Position numbers and translations under genes: made by a program
Origin: an uncultured Bacteroidota bacterium
GTDB lineage: Bacteria > Bacteroidota > Bacteroidia > Chitinophagales > UBA8649
Assembly (NCBI GenBank): GCA_937139485.1
Contig: CAKZQD010000090.1
Location: forward strand, 1 to 51,540
Length of the DNA stretch: 51,540 nucleotides
Direction of reading: 5' to 3'
Notes under the pieces: model-generated
The model's database searches: none
Told to the model about the DNA's origin: nothing
Seen by the model: the letters and a program-made list of their open reading frames with translations, nothing else
Shown: piece by piece, positions 15,613 to 24,052 of the stretch
How positions within the stretch are numbered: the first letter of the stretch is position 1
How the letters are laid out: every line of letters begins with the position of its first letter

Positions 15613-17925
15613 TTAATCTAAATCTAAAAAGCCAACAACTTTAAATTCTGTTCTTCTGTTTTTATCTCTTCCACTTGGGTTGTCTGCACCATTGGGTTTA
15701 TTGTTTGGAAATGTTGGTTTGCTTTCTCCATAAGATTTATTTACAAGTCTTTTTTTATTTATTTTAGCTTGGTATATTAAATAGTTTTTTACAGATAAAC
15801 TTCTTCTTTCGCCCAATTTTAAATTATACTCTTCAGAACCTTTAGAATCTGTATGTGAACCTACTTCAACAATAATATTTGGATAGGCATTCATAAAATT
15901 TATTACTTTTCGTAGCGTATCTGAAGCATCTTCTCTTAATTTAGACTCGCCATATTTATAATAAACTTTAGCTATTTGATAATCTATAAAATTTCGTTCT
16001 TTTAAGAAAATATCATATTGTAAAGTGTCAGATTTTTTTATGTTTTTTGTACTAAAAGTTATAGTTTCTTCTTTAAAATTATTACTTATGGCTACTAGTT
16101 TGTATTCTTTGTCTTTTTCTATTTGTGTAAAAAATGCTTGCTTATTATTAAAAGTAATTTGTTCTATTTTTTCATTAGTTTCATTATCGTAAAGGTAAAC
16201 GTCTGCTTCTGTGTATATTTCTCTTGAAGTATTATTTTCAGCGTAAACTAAGCCTGTTACAAAAAGGTCTACAACAGTACTTTTTACTGTAAAAATATTG
16301 TCACAAAAGCTTTCGTTTTTTAAGCTTTCGTTTCCTTGTCTATTAGAAACAATAAATCCAAGATCTTCTGAATTACTAAGAATAAAATCGTAATCATCTA
16401 CACTAGAATTTATAGGAAAACCAAGATTTTTTACTTCTAAGTCTTCTTTGCTATCCAAATAGTTTTCTACCTTAAAAACATCAAATCCTCCAATGCTTTT
16501 ATGCCCGTTGGAACTAAAATAAAGTGTGTTTGAAGCTGTATGATAAAAAGGTGAAACTTCGTCATAAGAAGTATTTATAGGTGTTTTTGCTCTTTTTGCT
16601 CTTTTAAAATCACCATTTTCATTTACTTCACTTATCCAAATATCTTTTCCGCCTCTGCTGCCAGTTCTGTTCGAAACAAATAATAAAAACACTTCTCCAG
16701 TTGGCGTGTTTGCAATTTGTGGCTGCGTGTTGCTGCTGTTTTCAAAATTTATATTGCTGTTTAATGCTATTGCAGTTTGCCATTCGTTGTTTTTTCTTTG
16801 GCTTTGCATAATTCTACAATTATCTTGCAGGTTTTTATCTAAAGCACATTCTGTAAAATAAACGGTATTTCCGTTTTGTGTAAAACTTGGGTTTCCAACA
16901 TTTATTTTACTTTTGTTTATACTTGAAGCAAAGTCTTGAAAATAACCAAAATTGTCATTATACATCTCAGAATAGTATATTTTAGAATATTTTTTTTCTG
17001 AAGCTGTTTCTTCTACATTTTTAATATTATCGGTGTAAATTTTTGAGAAAAACAATTTATTTTCACTCATTTCTGGTCCATAATCTGCAAATGCTCCGTT
17101 TACATTTTCTCCTATGTTTTCAATCGTAAATTTTTCTTCATTGTAAATTAAATCTCTGCCAAAAGCTGCTCCTTTTTTTTCTATTCTTGCTCGTTTTTTT
17201 TCTTTGGCTACTTTTTTATTTTCTTCTTGAAGGCTTAAAAATTTTGAGTAAGTATATAAAGCAGTATCATATTTTGCTAAGTATTTATAGGTGTTTGCTA
17301 ATTGAAATTCAAGTAAAGGATATTTTTTATGCTTTTTGTTTAATGCAACTGCCGTTGAATAATATTTTTCGGCTTGTTTGTAATTTCTTAATACGTAGTA
17401 TGTTTCACCTAGTTTATTGTTTATAGCAATTTTATGCTTGTCTTTTTTAGCTTTAAACAAAGCAGCTTTGTAATATGCTAATGCATTATTATTGTTTGCT
17501 TTTTCAGCAAGTTTATCTCCAAGTTTTATCAACTTTTTTATACCAAATTTATTTAAATCACTATCAAAATTTGTTTCTTCAATATTGGTATTTAAATCGG
17601 TTTTTGCAGCCTTTTCTTCTTTAATATTAGAAGCTTTTTTTTGCTTGTCAGCTTTTTTTTCTTCTTCTTTTTTATTTACAGAAGCTGTTTCTTTGGCTTT
17701 TACAGAAGCTTTTTTACTTTCCTCTTTATCTTTTTTATTTAGCTCTTTATTTCGTGTTTTTATTTCTTTAGAAAGATTTGTTTTTTTCTTACTTTTTTCT
17801 TCATCGTCTTTTTTTTCAGCATTATTTTTCTTCATCATTTGTTCAATCTCTGATTGTGTTTGAGCTTGAAGACTATTAAAATTCCAAAGACTTATACTTA
17901 GTAATAATAAAAATATTTTTTTCAT
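15613..17925 (-). CDS. PorE-like OmpA-family protein (TPR, PD40 propeller, OmpA domain), probable T9SS component
   Basis: 770 residues. Signal peptide ending SLQAQ; a Lys/Glu-rich low-complexity coiled segment (about 22-115); TPR-like helices (about 125-245, KLAEKANNNNALAYYKAAL, given in part); WD40/PD40-type propeller repeats (about 270-530, with GNPSFTQNGNTVYFTE, SFTQNG-like strands and GGKDIWISEV); a carboxypeptidase-regulatory-like domain (about 545-640); and an OmpA C-terminal peptidoglycan-binding domain (about 650-765, VEVGSHTDSKGSEEYN, RRTEFKV). This order is that of PorE, which anchors the T9SS to peptidoglycan. No lipobox. It lacks a porP/sprF neighbour but shares an operon with a T9SS cargo protein. 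Several paralogs with this order occur in Bacteroidota, so the role is an inference. Confidence 0.85.
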   Translation of the reverse strand: MKKIFLLLLSISLWNFNSLQAQTQSEIEQMMKKNNAEKKDDEEKSKKKTNLSKEIKTRNKELNKKDKEESKKASVKAKETASVNKKEEEKKADKQKKASNIKEEKAAKTDLNTNIEETNFDSDLNKFGIKKLIKLGDKLAEKANNNNALAYYKAALFKAKKDKHKIAINNKLGETYYVLRNYKQAEKYYSTAVALNKKHKKYPLLEFQLANTYKYLAKYDTALYTYSKFLSLQEENKKVAKEKKRARIEKKGAAFGRDLIYNEEKFTIENIGENVNGAFADYGPEMSENKLFFSKIYTDNIKNVEETASEKKYSKIYYSEMYNDNFGYFQDFASSINKSKINVGNPSFTQNGNTVYFTECALDKNLQDNCRIMQSQRKNNEWQTAIALNSNINFENSSNTQPQIANTPTGEVFLLFVSNRTGSRGGKDIWISEVNENGDFKRAKRAKTPINTSYDEVSPFYHTASNTLYFSSNGHKSIGGFDVFKVENYLDSKEDLEVKNLGFPINSSVDDYDFILSNSEDLGFIVSNRQGNESLKNESFCDNIFTVKSTVVDLFVTGLVYAENNTSREIYTEADVYLYDNETNEKIEQITFNNKQAFFTQIEKDKEYKLVAISNNFKEETITFSTKNIKKSDTLQYDIFLKERNFIDYQIAKVYYKYGESKLREDASDTLRKVINFMNAYPNIIVEVGSHTDSKGSEEYNLKLGERRSLSVKNYLIYQAKINKKRLVNKSYGESKPTFPNNKPNGADNPSGRDKNRRTEFKVVGFLDLD

Positions 17926-18143
17926 TCTATAAAATAGTGGGTTTAAAAAACTTAGAACAAATTAAACTAAAACAAGATTCGTTTATTTATTCAAAGTTTA
18001 TTGTTTAGGTAATTACACATATAAAGATATTATTTTTTTTAGGTTTTAAGAAAATATAATTCTAAAAGTTGAAACTAAATTATATTCTGTACAGTAAATA
18101 AGTCAAAAACTAGCACTTATGGTTTAATGAGTTTACAAGTCTT

Positions 18144-18175
18144 GTTGATATTTAAAAAGGCAAAACTTACTTTTG
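18144..18175 (+). promoter_or_regulatory. Promoter of the OmpA lipoprotein gene
   Basis: TTG (18145-18147), 20 bases, TACTTTTG (18168-18175). It lies downstream of an ATG-like codon at 18127 in the same frame and so decides that translation starts at 18199. The remaining spacer 17926-18143, between two divergent OmpA-family genes, shows nothing else. Confidence 0.6.
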
Positions 18176-18198
18176 ATTTTACAAAAAAATTGAGGTTT

Positions 18199-19215
18199 AT
18201 GAAAAATGTATTTTATTTATTCTTTTTAGTTTTATTTCTGTCTTCTTGCGTTACCGCTAAAAAATTTGATGAGCAAACTGCATTGGCTCAAAAATATTTA
18301 GCCGATAAAAAAGACTGTAAAGAAAGTTTAGCTTTAACAGAAAACCTGTTAGAAGAAAATCAACGAAAATTTGAAACATTAAAAAGAGAAAACAATGCTT
18401 TGACAGACAATGTTTTAGAACTAAAAAAAGCATCTGAAAGTTTATCTAAACTAGCAGAAGAAGAACGTAGTTTAAAAGAAAAAACCAATAAAGACTATCA
18501 AAGCTATATGCTTTCGGCTAGCGAAAAACAAGAAAAACTTACACAAGAATTGGCAGAAAAAGAAAGAATATTAAACAAGCGAGAAGCCGATTTGCACACT
18601 AGTAAATTAAACTTAGAAGAGAGAGAAAAACAACTCAAAGAAATAAAAAAAGATATTTTTGAAAAAGAAGCTACTTTGAGTTTAAAAACTAAAAAAATAG
18701 CAGAACTTGAAGCAAAACTAAGCGAACAAGCCAATGCGCTGAGCAATTTAACAAGCAATGTTTCCAAGGCACTGAAAGGGTTTACTTTGGAAGAACTTAG
18801 CGTAACGCAGAAAGAAGGAAAAGTATATGTTTCGCTTTCAGAAAAACTATTATTTAAACCCGGAAGCTTTACTTTAGATAAAGAAGGCGAAAAAGCCATA
18901 GCCAAACTAGCCGAAGTTTTAAAAAAGCAAACAGATGTTGATGTAATAGTAGAAGGACATGCAGATTCGGACCCTTTTGGAGGAAAAGGCGACTTAGTAG
19001 ACAATTTAGATTTGAGCACCAAAAGAGCAACTTCTGTAACACGTGTTTTAATAAAAAACGAAGTTTCAAAAGAAAAAATAGTTGCCGCAGGTAGAGGAGA
19101 TGCAAAACCAATAGCAAGCAATGAAACCAAAGAAGGAAAAGCAAAAAATAGACGAACAGAAATAATTCTTTCGCCAAACTTAGAAAAACTATTCGAACTC
19201 ATTCAATCTAAATAA
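18199..19215 (+). CDS. OmpA-family lipoprotein with long coiled coil
   Basis: 338 residues from MKNVFYLFFLVLFLSSCVTA. The lipobox LSSC makes Cys the lipidated N-terminus. A longer in-frame reading from 18127 is rejected because the promoter lies within it. Residues about 25-210 are heptad-rich coiled coil (LTQELAEKERILNKREAD, given in part), and about 225-330 form an OmpA C-terminal domain (LLFKPGSFTLD, VEGHADSDPFGG, NRRTEIILSP) that binds peptidoglycan. It would bridge the outer membrane and the cell wall at a distance set by the coil. It is divergent from the PorE-like gene and 25 bases ahead of tatC. Confidence 0.9.
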   Translation: MKNVFYLFFLVLFLSSCVTAKKFDEQTALAQKYLADKKDCKESLALTENLLEENQRKFETLKRENNALTDNVLELKKASESLSKLAEEERSLKEKTNKDYQSYMLSASEKQEKLTQELAEKERILNKREADLHTSKLNLEEREKQLKEIKKDIFEKEATLSLKTKKIAELEAKLSEQANALSNLTSNVSKALKGFTLEELSVTQKEGKVYVSLSEKLLFKPGSFTLDKEGEKAIAKLAEVLKKQTDVDVIVEGHADSDPFGGKGDLVDNLDLSTKRATSVTRVLIKNEVSKEKIVAAGRGDAKPIASNETKEGKAKNRRTEIILSPNLEKLFELIQSK

Positions 19216-19240
19216 AAAATATTGTTTCTTTGTAGGCGAA

Positions 19241-20053
19241 ATGTCCACAGATACTAAAGATATGTCATTTGTTTCCCATCTTGAAGAATTAAGATGGACA
19301 CTTTTTCGTTCCATTGTAGCTATTGGTGTATTTGGAATTTTGGCTTTTTTAAACAAGCATTTTGTTTTTGAAACCATCATTTTTGGTCCAGCAAAATCAA
19401 ATTTTCTTAGCTATCAGTTTCTTTGCAATTTTGGAGAAAAAATAGGTTTTAGTTTCATTTGTATCAGTGATATTAATTTCGAAATTGTAAACCTTTCGCT
19501 TGCAGGGCAGTTTATGACACACCTTATGACCTCTGTTGCATTAGGTTTTATACTTGCATTTCCATATTTAATTTGGGAAATTTGGAAATTTATAAAACCC
19601 GGCCTTACCAATAAAGAAGTAAATGCCTCAAGAACAGTAATTGGTTTTAGTGGTTTGCTTTTCTTTACAGGTGTATTGTTTGGTTATTTTGTTTTAGTAC
19701 CATTTGGTGTTAATTTTTTAACCACTTACAGTATTTCACAAGAAGTATTAAATACTATAGATTTAACAAACTATATAAATGTACTTACAATGTTTGTATT
19801 AGCAAGTGGCATTATGTTTCAGTTGCCTATTTTAGTGTATTTGCTTACCAAAATTGGTATGGTAAATGACGCCATGATGAAAGAACATAGAAAACACGCA
19901 GTAGTAGTAATATTTATGGTGGCGGCAATTATAACGCCAGCAGATATTGGAACTATGGTAGTAGTAGCTATTCCGCTGTGGTTTTTGTACGAAATGAGTA
20001 TTTATGTTTCTGCAGTTACGTATAAAAATCTTCAAAAAAACACCTCAATATGA
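19241..20053 (+). CDS. tatC: Sec-independent translocase subunit TatC
   Basis: 270 residues, six predicted membrane helices. MSFVSHLEELRWTLFRSI near the N-terminus is the conserved TatC motif that recognises twin-arginine signal peptides, and FPYLIWEIWKFIKPGLTNKE is the second signature. There is a slightly long first periplasmic loop (about 45-85), usual in Bacteroidota. Exports folded proteins. No tatA gene is in the window. The stop overlaps the rpiB start as ATGA. Confidence 0.96.
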   Translation: MSTDTKDMSFVSHLEELRWTLFRSIVAIGVFGILAFLNKHFVFETIIFGPAKSNFLSYQFLCNFGEKIGFSFICISDINFEIVNLSLAGQFMTHLMTSVALGFILAFPYLIWEIWKFIKPGLTNKEVNASRTVIGFSGLLFFTGVLFGYFVLVPFGVNFLTTYSISQEVLNTIDLTNYINVLTMFVLASGIMFQLPILVYLLTKIGMVNDAMMKEHRKHAVVVIFMVAAIITPADIGTMVVVAIPLWFLYEMSIYVSAVTYKNLQKNTSI

Positions 20054-20484
20054 AAAAAATTGCCATAGGAAGTGACCATGCAGGTTATGAATTAAAAGAA
20101 ATAGTAAAACCATTTTTAGAATCAAAAGGTTTTGAAATTTTAGATAAAGGTTGTCATAGTTTAGAATCTGTAGATTACCCAGACTTTGCCCACCCAACAG
20201 CAACAGCCGTTGAAAACAATGAGGTTGATTTTGGAATTTTAATTTGTGGAAGCGCAAACGGTGTAAGTATGGCAGCAAATAAGCACCAAAATATACGAGC
20301 AGCAATAGCTTGGTTGCCAGAAATAGCAGCTTTAGCAAAACAACACAACGATGCCAATATTTTAAGCCTACCAGCAAGGTTTGTAAGCACAGAAATGGCG
20401 AAAGAAATTATAGAAGCCTACATAAACACCGAGTTTGAAGGCGGAAGGCACGGAAGAAGAGTAGATAAAATAGCATGTAATTAA
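20050..20484 (+). CDS. rpiB: Ribose-5-phosphate isomerase B
   Basis: 144 residues. Interconverts ribose 5-phosphate and ribulose 5-phosphate in the pentose phosphate pathway. GSDHAGYELK at the N-terminus, the catalytic Cys in ICGSANGVSMAANK near residue 67, and NILSLPARFVS near 105 are family signatures. It is translationally coupled to tatC by a 4-base overlap. No related function with tatC is implied beyond co-expression. Confidence 0.96.
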   Translation: MKKIAIGSDHAGYELKEIVKPFLESKGFEILDKGCHSLESVDYPDFAHPTATAVENNEVDFGILICGSANGVSMAANKHQNIRAAIAWLPEIAALAKQHNDANILSLPARFVSTEMAKEIIEAYINTEFEGGRHGRRVDKIACN

Positions 20485-20561
20485 AACAGTACAGTTTTGC
20501 TTGGTTTTTTACTAGTTTTTAAAAAGCAGCATAAAAAAAATTATAAATCATAAAAAATAGC

Positions 20562-20591
20562 TTGCAAATATGAATTAGATATTTATCTTTG
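20562..20591 (+). promoter_or_regulatory. Promoter of the tRNA gene
   Basis: TTG (20562-20564), 19 bases, TATCTTTG (20584-20591): near-ideal. Transcription would start near 20597, leaving a leader of about 37 bases that is removed during processing. Confidence 0.75.
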
Positions 20592-20633
20592 CAGTTCTTT
20601 AATAGAAAATGAAATTTATTTTTGTTTTTTATT

Positions 20634-20707
20634 GGTCCTATAGCTCAGTTGGTTAGAGCACCTGACTCATAATCAGGTGGTCCCAGGTTCGAGTCCTGGT
20701 GGGACCA
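20634..20707 (+). tRNA. tRNA with anticodon CAT (elongator Met or Ile2)
   Basis: 74 bases. Acceptor GGTCCTA pairs with TGGGACC. D-loop AGCTCAGTTGGTTAGAGC, anticodon stem CCTGA/TCAGG with loop CTCATAA, and T-arm GGTTCGAGTCC are all complete. CCA is not encoded (ACAA follows). An anticodon CAT can be elongator methionine or, with lysidine at C34, isoleucine-2; the sequence alone does not separate the two with certainty. Initiator tRNA is unlikely because the first pair is a normal G-C. Confidence 0.95.
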
Positions 20708-20709
20708 CA

Positions 20710-20743
20710 AAAAAGCATCTACAAACAATTGTAGATGCTTTTT
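20710..20743 (+). terminator. Terminator of the tRNA gene
   Basis: AAAAAGCATCTACAA (20710-20724) and TTGTAGATGCTTTTT (20729-20743) form a perfect 15-base stem with loop ACAA and a T-run, three bases after the tRNA. Confidence 0.9.
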
Positions 20744-20820
20744 TTATTTCAGTAAAAGAAAATTGCGTTTGTTGCATTTCAATTTTTAAATACAGGCATT
20801 AAGCACTAAAAAAGAACACA

Positions 20821-23800
20821 TTATCTAATTATAGTAATTGAGCCACTAATTTTAAACTGTTTTTTATTGGCTTTGGCAGTTGCTTCTAGGTAGTAAACAA
20901 AGTTGTCTATTGGTTGGTCTTTGCCTTTGTAAGTTCCGTCCCACTCGGTAATAAAGGCAGTAGAATTAAAAACCCTTTCGCCCCAACGGTTATAAACTCG
21001 TAGCGTTATTTTTTCAAAATCATCTTGGTTTATAATTCTAAATACATCATTTAATCCATCACCGTTTGGTGAAAATGCTGTTGGCATAAACAATTCTATT
21101 TCTTCAAAAAGCAAAAATACCGTTACAGAATCTGAACCAGTACAGTTATTAGTATCTAATGCTGTTACTTGATAGCCTGTTGTGTTTTCTGGTGAAACAG
21201 TAATAATAGAACCCGTTTCTCCATTGCTCCAAGTATAAGTATTTCCCCCTGTTGCATTTAAAGTAGCGTTTTCTCCTAAATTTATAGTAGTGTCGTTTCC
21301 TGCATTAATAGTAGGTAAAGGATTTACAACTAAAATAGTAGTTCTTGTAATACTATCACAAGCACCATTTGACATAATATTTTGAGTATAAGTTCCAGCG
21401 CTGTTTTCGGTGTTTCCAAAGATTTCTAACGTTTCTCCTTCACAAATTTCTATTCTTATTGGCGCTTCATTTACAGGGTTTATATATACAAGTTCTTGTA
21501 CCAAAGTAATACTATCGCAGCCTTTTACAGAGCTAATGTTTGTAATAATTGTAGTGGCTTGCGAAGCTACATTTGTACAAGAATCTGGCAGCGTATTAGT
21601 AACAGGATTTATATATCTTACAATAGAAACTTGATAAACACTGTCACAACCTAAAGCGGTTGAAATTGTATCTGTTTGATTTTGTGCATTTGCAGCAATA
21701 TTTGTACAAGAATCTATTAATGTTGTAGATGTTGGAGCATAATATCTTGTTTCTGTAATAGTATAAAAACTATCGCAAGCCATTGTATTTAAAGCGGTAT
21801 CTCTTGTTAAACCTGCCATTGCAGCATTGTTTGTGCAGCTCAATGTATATGAAGAATCCGTAGGTGAAAACATAACATTGCTGTAGTTGTAAACACTGTC
21901 GCAACCTATATTATTGAATGTGGTGTCTACAATATTTATTCCAGCGTTTGCCATAATATTTGTACAAGAAAAAGTAGTGTCTGTAGTTGGAGCATTTCTA
22001 ACTGCTAAGTTGGTAACAATTAAAGAATCACACATGTTTACACTCATTAGAGTATCGAAGTAAGTATTTGCCGTGTTTTGCCAAGCATTTTGTAAAAAAG
22101 CACTATCTCCAAAGCAAATTGCCGTGTCTTTATTGAAAAACAATGAATCTCCCACTTCTAAATATCTTTTTATATATAAACTATCACAACCTGCAAGGGT
22201 TTTTATTGTGTCTAAATATAATGCTTCCACCGTTTCTGTATTGCCAAATATTACAGCAGATTCTCCAAAACAAACATCAACTACTGCACTGTCTACTAAA
22301 TTTGTTTGATCAAGTATGTTTATAGTGTCTGAAGCAATACAAGCTTCGCCAAAGAAAATATCATCTATTGCAAAATCATTATTTCCTGTAATGGTATGGT
22401 TGTAAATGCAAAGATCAACCGAAGTATTTACTCCAGAATTCCAAGTTTCGGTATATTGTTGCCAGTCGCAAGCATTGAAAGAAGGACTAAAATTTGTACC
22501 AATTTGTGTTCCATTCAATTCAAAAAATAAAGAAGAAACATTTGTAGTATTTGTATTTTCTACACTTGTAGCCCAAATAGAAAAATAATAATCTGTATTT
22601 GGATCTACATTTATAGTTTGGCACCAAACAGCTTGGTTTGGAGTGTTTGATCCATTTACTATCATCATGTTTCCAGCGCCAGAGGTGTGGTCTGCACAGA
22701 AAGGAAAATTGTTGTGAACATTACTAGGCGAAGTATTTATTGCATAAGTTCCAGGGTTTGTAATCTGACCAAAAGCACCACCAGTTCCTACTGTATAATC
22801 TGTAGTAAAGTTAACATTTCCAGATTCAAAATCTGGGTTTACAATTAAGTTTGTAGGGTCAAAATTTGTAGCTTGGCAATAATACTGACCAGATGCCGTA
22901 GCCGTAAATGTTTGATTTGTAGAGCCGTCTTGCCACAAATATTCATCAAATGTACCAGCGTCTAAAGTGTAGTTTACTGGTCCACAAATTAAAGTGTCGT
23001 TTCCTAAATCCATTTCACAAGACAAACATATTTCTAGGCTTAAATTTAATGTTACTATTGAATCACAAGAAGCAGTAGTAAATGTATCTGTATATAAACC
23101 TGAAATAGAATAATAGTTTGTATTGAATAAAAACGAATCGCCGTCACAAATAATTTGATTTATAGTATCAAAATCAGCAGTTGGTGCTGGTGCTTGCATG
23201 CTATTTATCCATGCTATGTTTGCTGCATTGTTTCCTGCTCCGGGAGTTCCACTTGCTTGTCCTTGACTAGTCCAGTTTGCTTGTAAATAAGGATTGTTGT
23301 CTACTAAGTTTTCGTTTTGAAATAGTAAACCAGATGCACTATTTGAAAAATATATATTAGCTCCAGAGTTATCATCCCAACAAACAGAATGATAAGCAGT
23401 ATCTAGTGCCGTTGGAGTAATAGTGTGAATAGCATCTCCGCCATTTCGCATATTAACACCACTCCAAGACATTCCACCTGCTGTATAAGTTGCTCCAGCG
23501 TAGGTTGTTATAGCTCCTCCACCGGCAGGGAGATTTTGGTCGGCTTCAAAAAAAGAGGAAGTAGAAGGTAATACATATACTTTGTCATTGTTTGCATCTG
23601 TTTCGTCTATTACAATACCCGGAAAAACATTCGACCCATTGTACACTAGAATAATTGACCCATAAGGAACATTTGCCCATTGAGGATCCGAATTAAATCG
23701 AATATGCCCTCCTGCAATTCCACTTCCAGAGCCTGTTGCATAAAATCCATTATTATCATCAAGAATCCAATTTTGTATATTAGCTGTAGAATCCGAACAA

Positions 23801-23943
23801 GTCTTAGTTCCTACAACAATTAACTCAATATATTCATCGGAATTACTGCCTCCATTACCTTGGCTTAATTCATTTATAAAAAGTTGAGAAAAAGTAATAT
23901 TTGTAATTGCAAAAAAAACTACAGAGAAAAAATATTTTAACAT
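20821..23943 (-). CDS. Large secreted protein with T9SS type B (gliding-motility) C-terminal domain and Cys repeats
   Basis: 1040 residues. The signal peptide runs to about 19. A lamin-tail-like domain (about 20-240, FINELSQGNGGSNSDEYIEL) comes first, then an Ig/PKD-like Cys region, a carbohydrate-binding-like beta domain (about 365-530, NLIVNPDFESGN, FAIDDIFFGEAC), and then at least four tandem repeats of about 40-50 residues, each with a Cys-Thr-Asn start and a CDS(V/I/F) core (about 640-830). A PKD-like repeat (VNPLPTINAGNDTTI) leads to the C-terminal PTAFSPNGDGLNDVF to ISGSITIIR, a T9SS type B sorting domain. Likely surface-displayed adhesin. It has a gene-free spacer on both sides. Ligand unknown. 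Confidence 0.9.
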   Translation of the reverse strand: MLKYFFSVVFFAITNITFSQLFINELSQGNGGSNSDEYIELIVVGTKTCSDSTANIQNWILDDNNGFYATGSGSGIAGGHIRFNSDPQWANVPYGSIILVYNGSNVFPGIVIDETDANNDKVYVLPSTSSFFEADQNLPAGGGAITTYAGATYTAGGMSWSGVNMRNGGDAIHTITPTALDTAYHSVCWDDNSGANIYFSNSASGLLFQNENLVDNNPYLQANWTSQGQASGTPGAGNNAANIAWINSMQAPAPTADFDTINQIICDGDSFLFNTNYYSISGLYTDTFTTASCDSIVTLNLSLEICLSCEMDLGNDTLICGPVNYTLDAGTFDEYLWQDGSTNQTFTATASGQYYCQATNFDPTNLIVNPDFESGNVNFTTDYTVGTGGAFGQITNPGTYAINTSPSNVHNNFPFCADHTSGAGNMMIVNGSNTPNQAVWCQTINVDPNTDYYFSIWATSVENTNTTNVSSLFFELNGTQIGTNFSPSFNACDWQQYTETWNSGVNTSVDLCIYNHTITGNNDFAIDDIFFGEACIASDTINILDQTNLVDSAVVDVCFGESAVIFGNTETVEALYLDTIKTLAGCDSLYIKRYLEVGDSLFFNKDTAICFGDSAFLQNAWQNTANTYFDTLMSVNMCDSLIVTNLAVRNAPTTDTTFSCTNIMANAGINIVDTTFNNIGCDSVYNYSNVMFSPTDSSYTLSCTNNAAMAGLTRDTALNTMACDSFYTITETRYYAPTSTTLIDSCTNIAANAQNQTDTISTALGCDSVYQVSIVRYINPVTNTLPDSCTNVASQATTIITNISSVKGCDSITLVQELVYINPVNEAPIRIEICEGETLEIFGNTENSAGTYTQNIMSNGACDSITRTTILVVNPLPTINAGNDTTINLGENATLNATGGNTYTWSNGETGSIITVSPENTTGYQVTALDTNNCTGSDSVTVFLLFEEIELFMPTAFSPNGDGLNDVFRIINQDDFEKITLRVYNRWGERVFNSTAFITEWDGTYKGKDQPIDNFVYYLEATAKANKKQFKISGSITIIR

Positions 23944-24052
23944 GATGCTTGTTTTAAAATACGAAGTTACTATTTATAAAGCAAAAAGGCTTGTAAAAAC
24001 CTATACAAAAACATCAATTTGTGGTTAGTGCCAACAAAACTTAACTTTAATA

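Noticed and set aside
18504..19202. Minus-strand open frame of 232 codons inside the OmpA lipoprotein gene
   Set aside because: Ser/Phe/Leu-rich antisense of a Lys/Glu-rich coiled coil; no start signal or family pattern.
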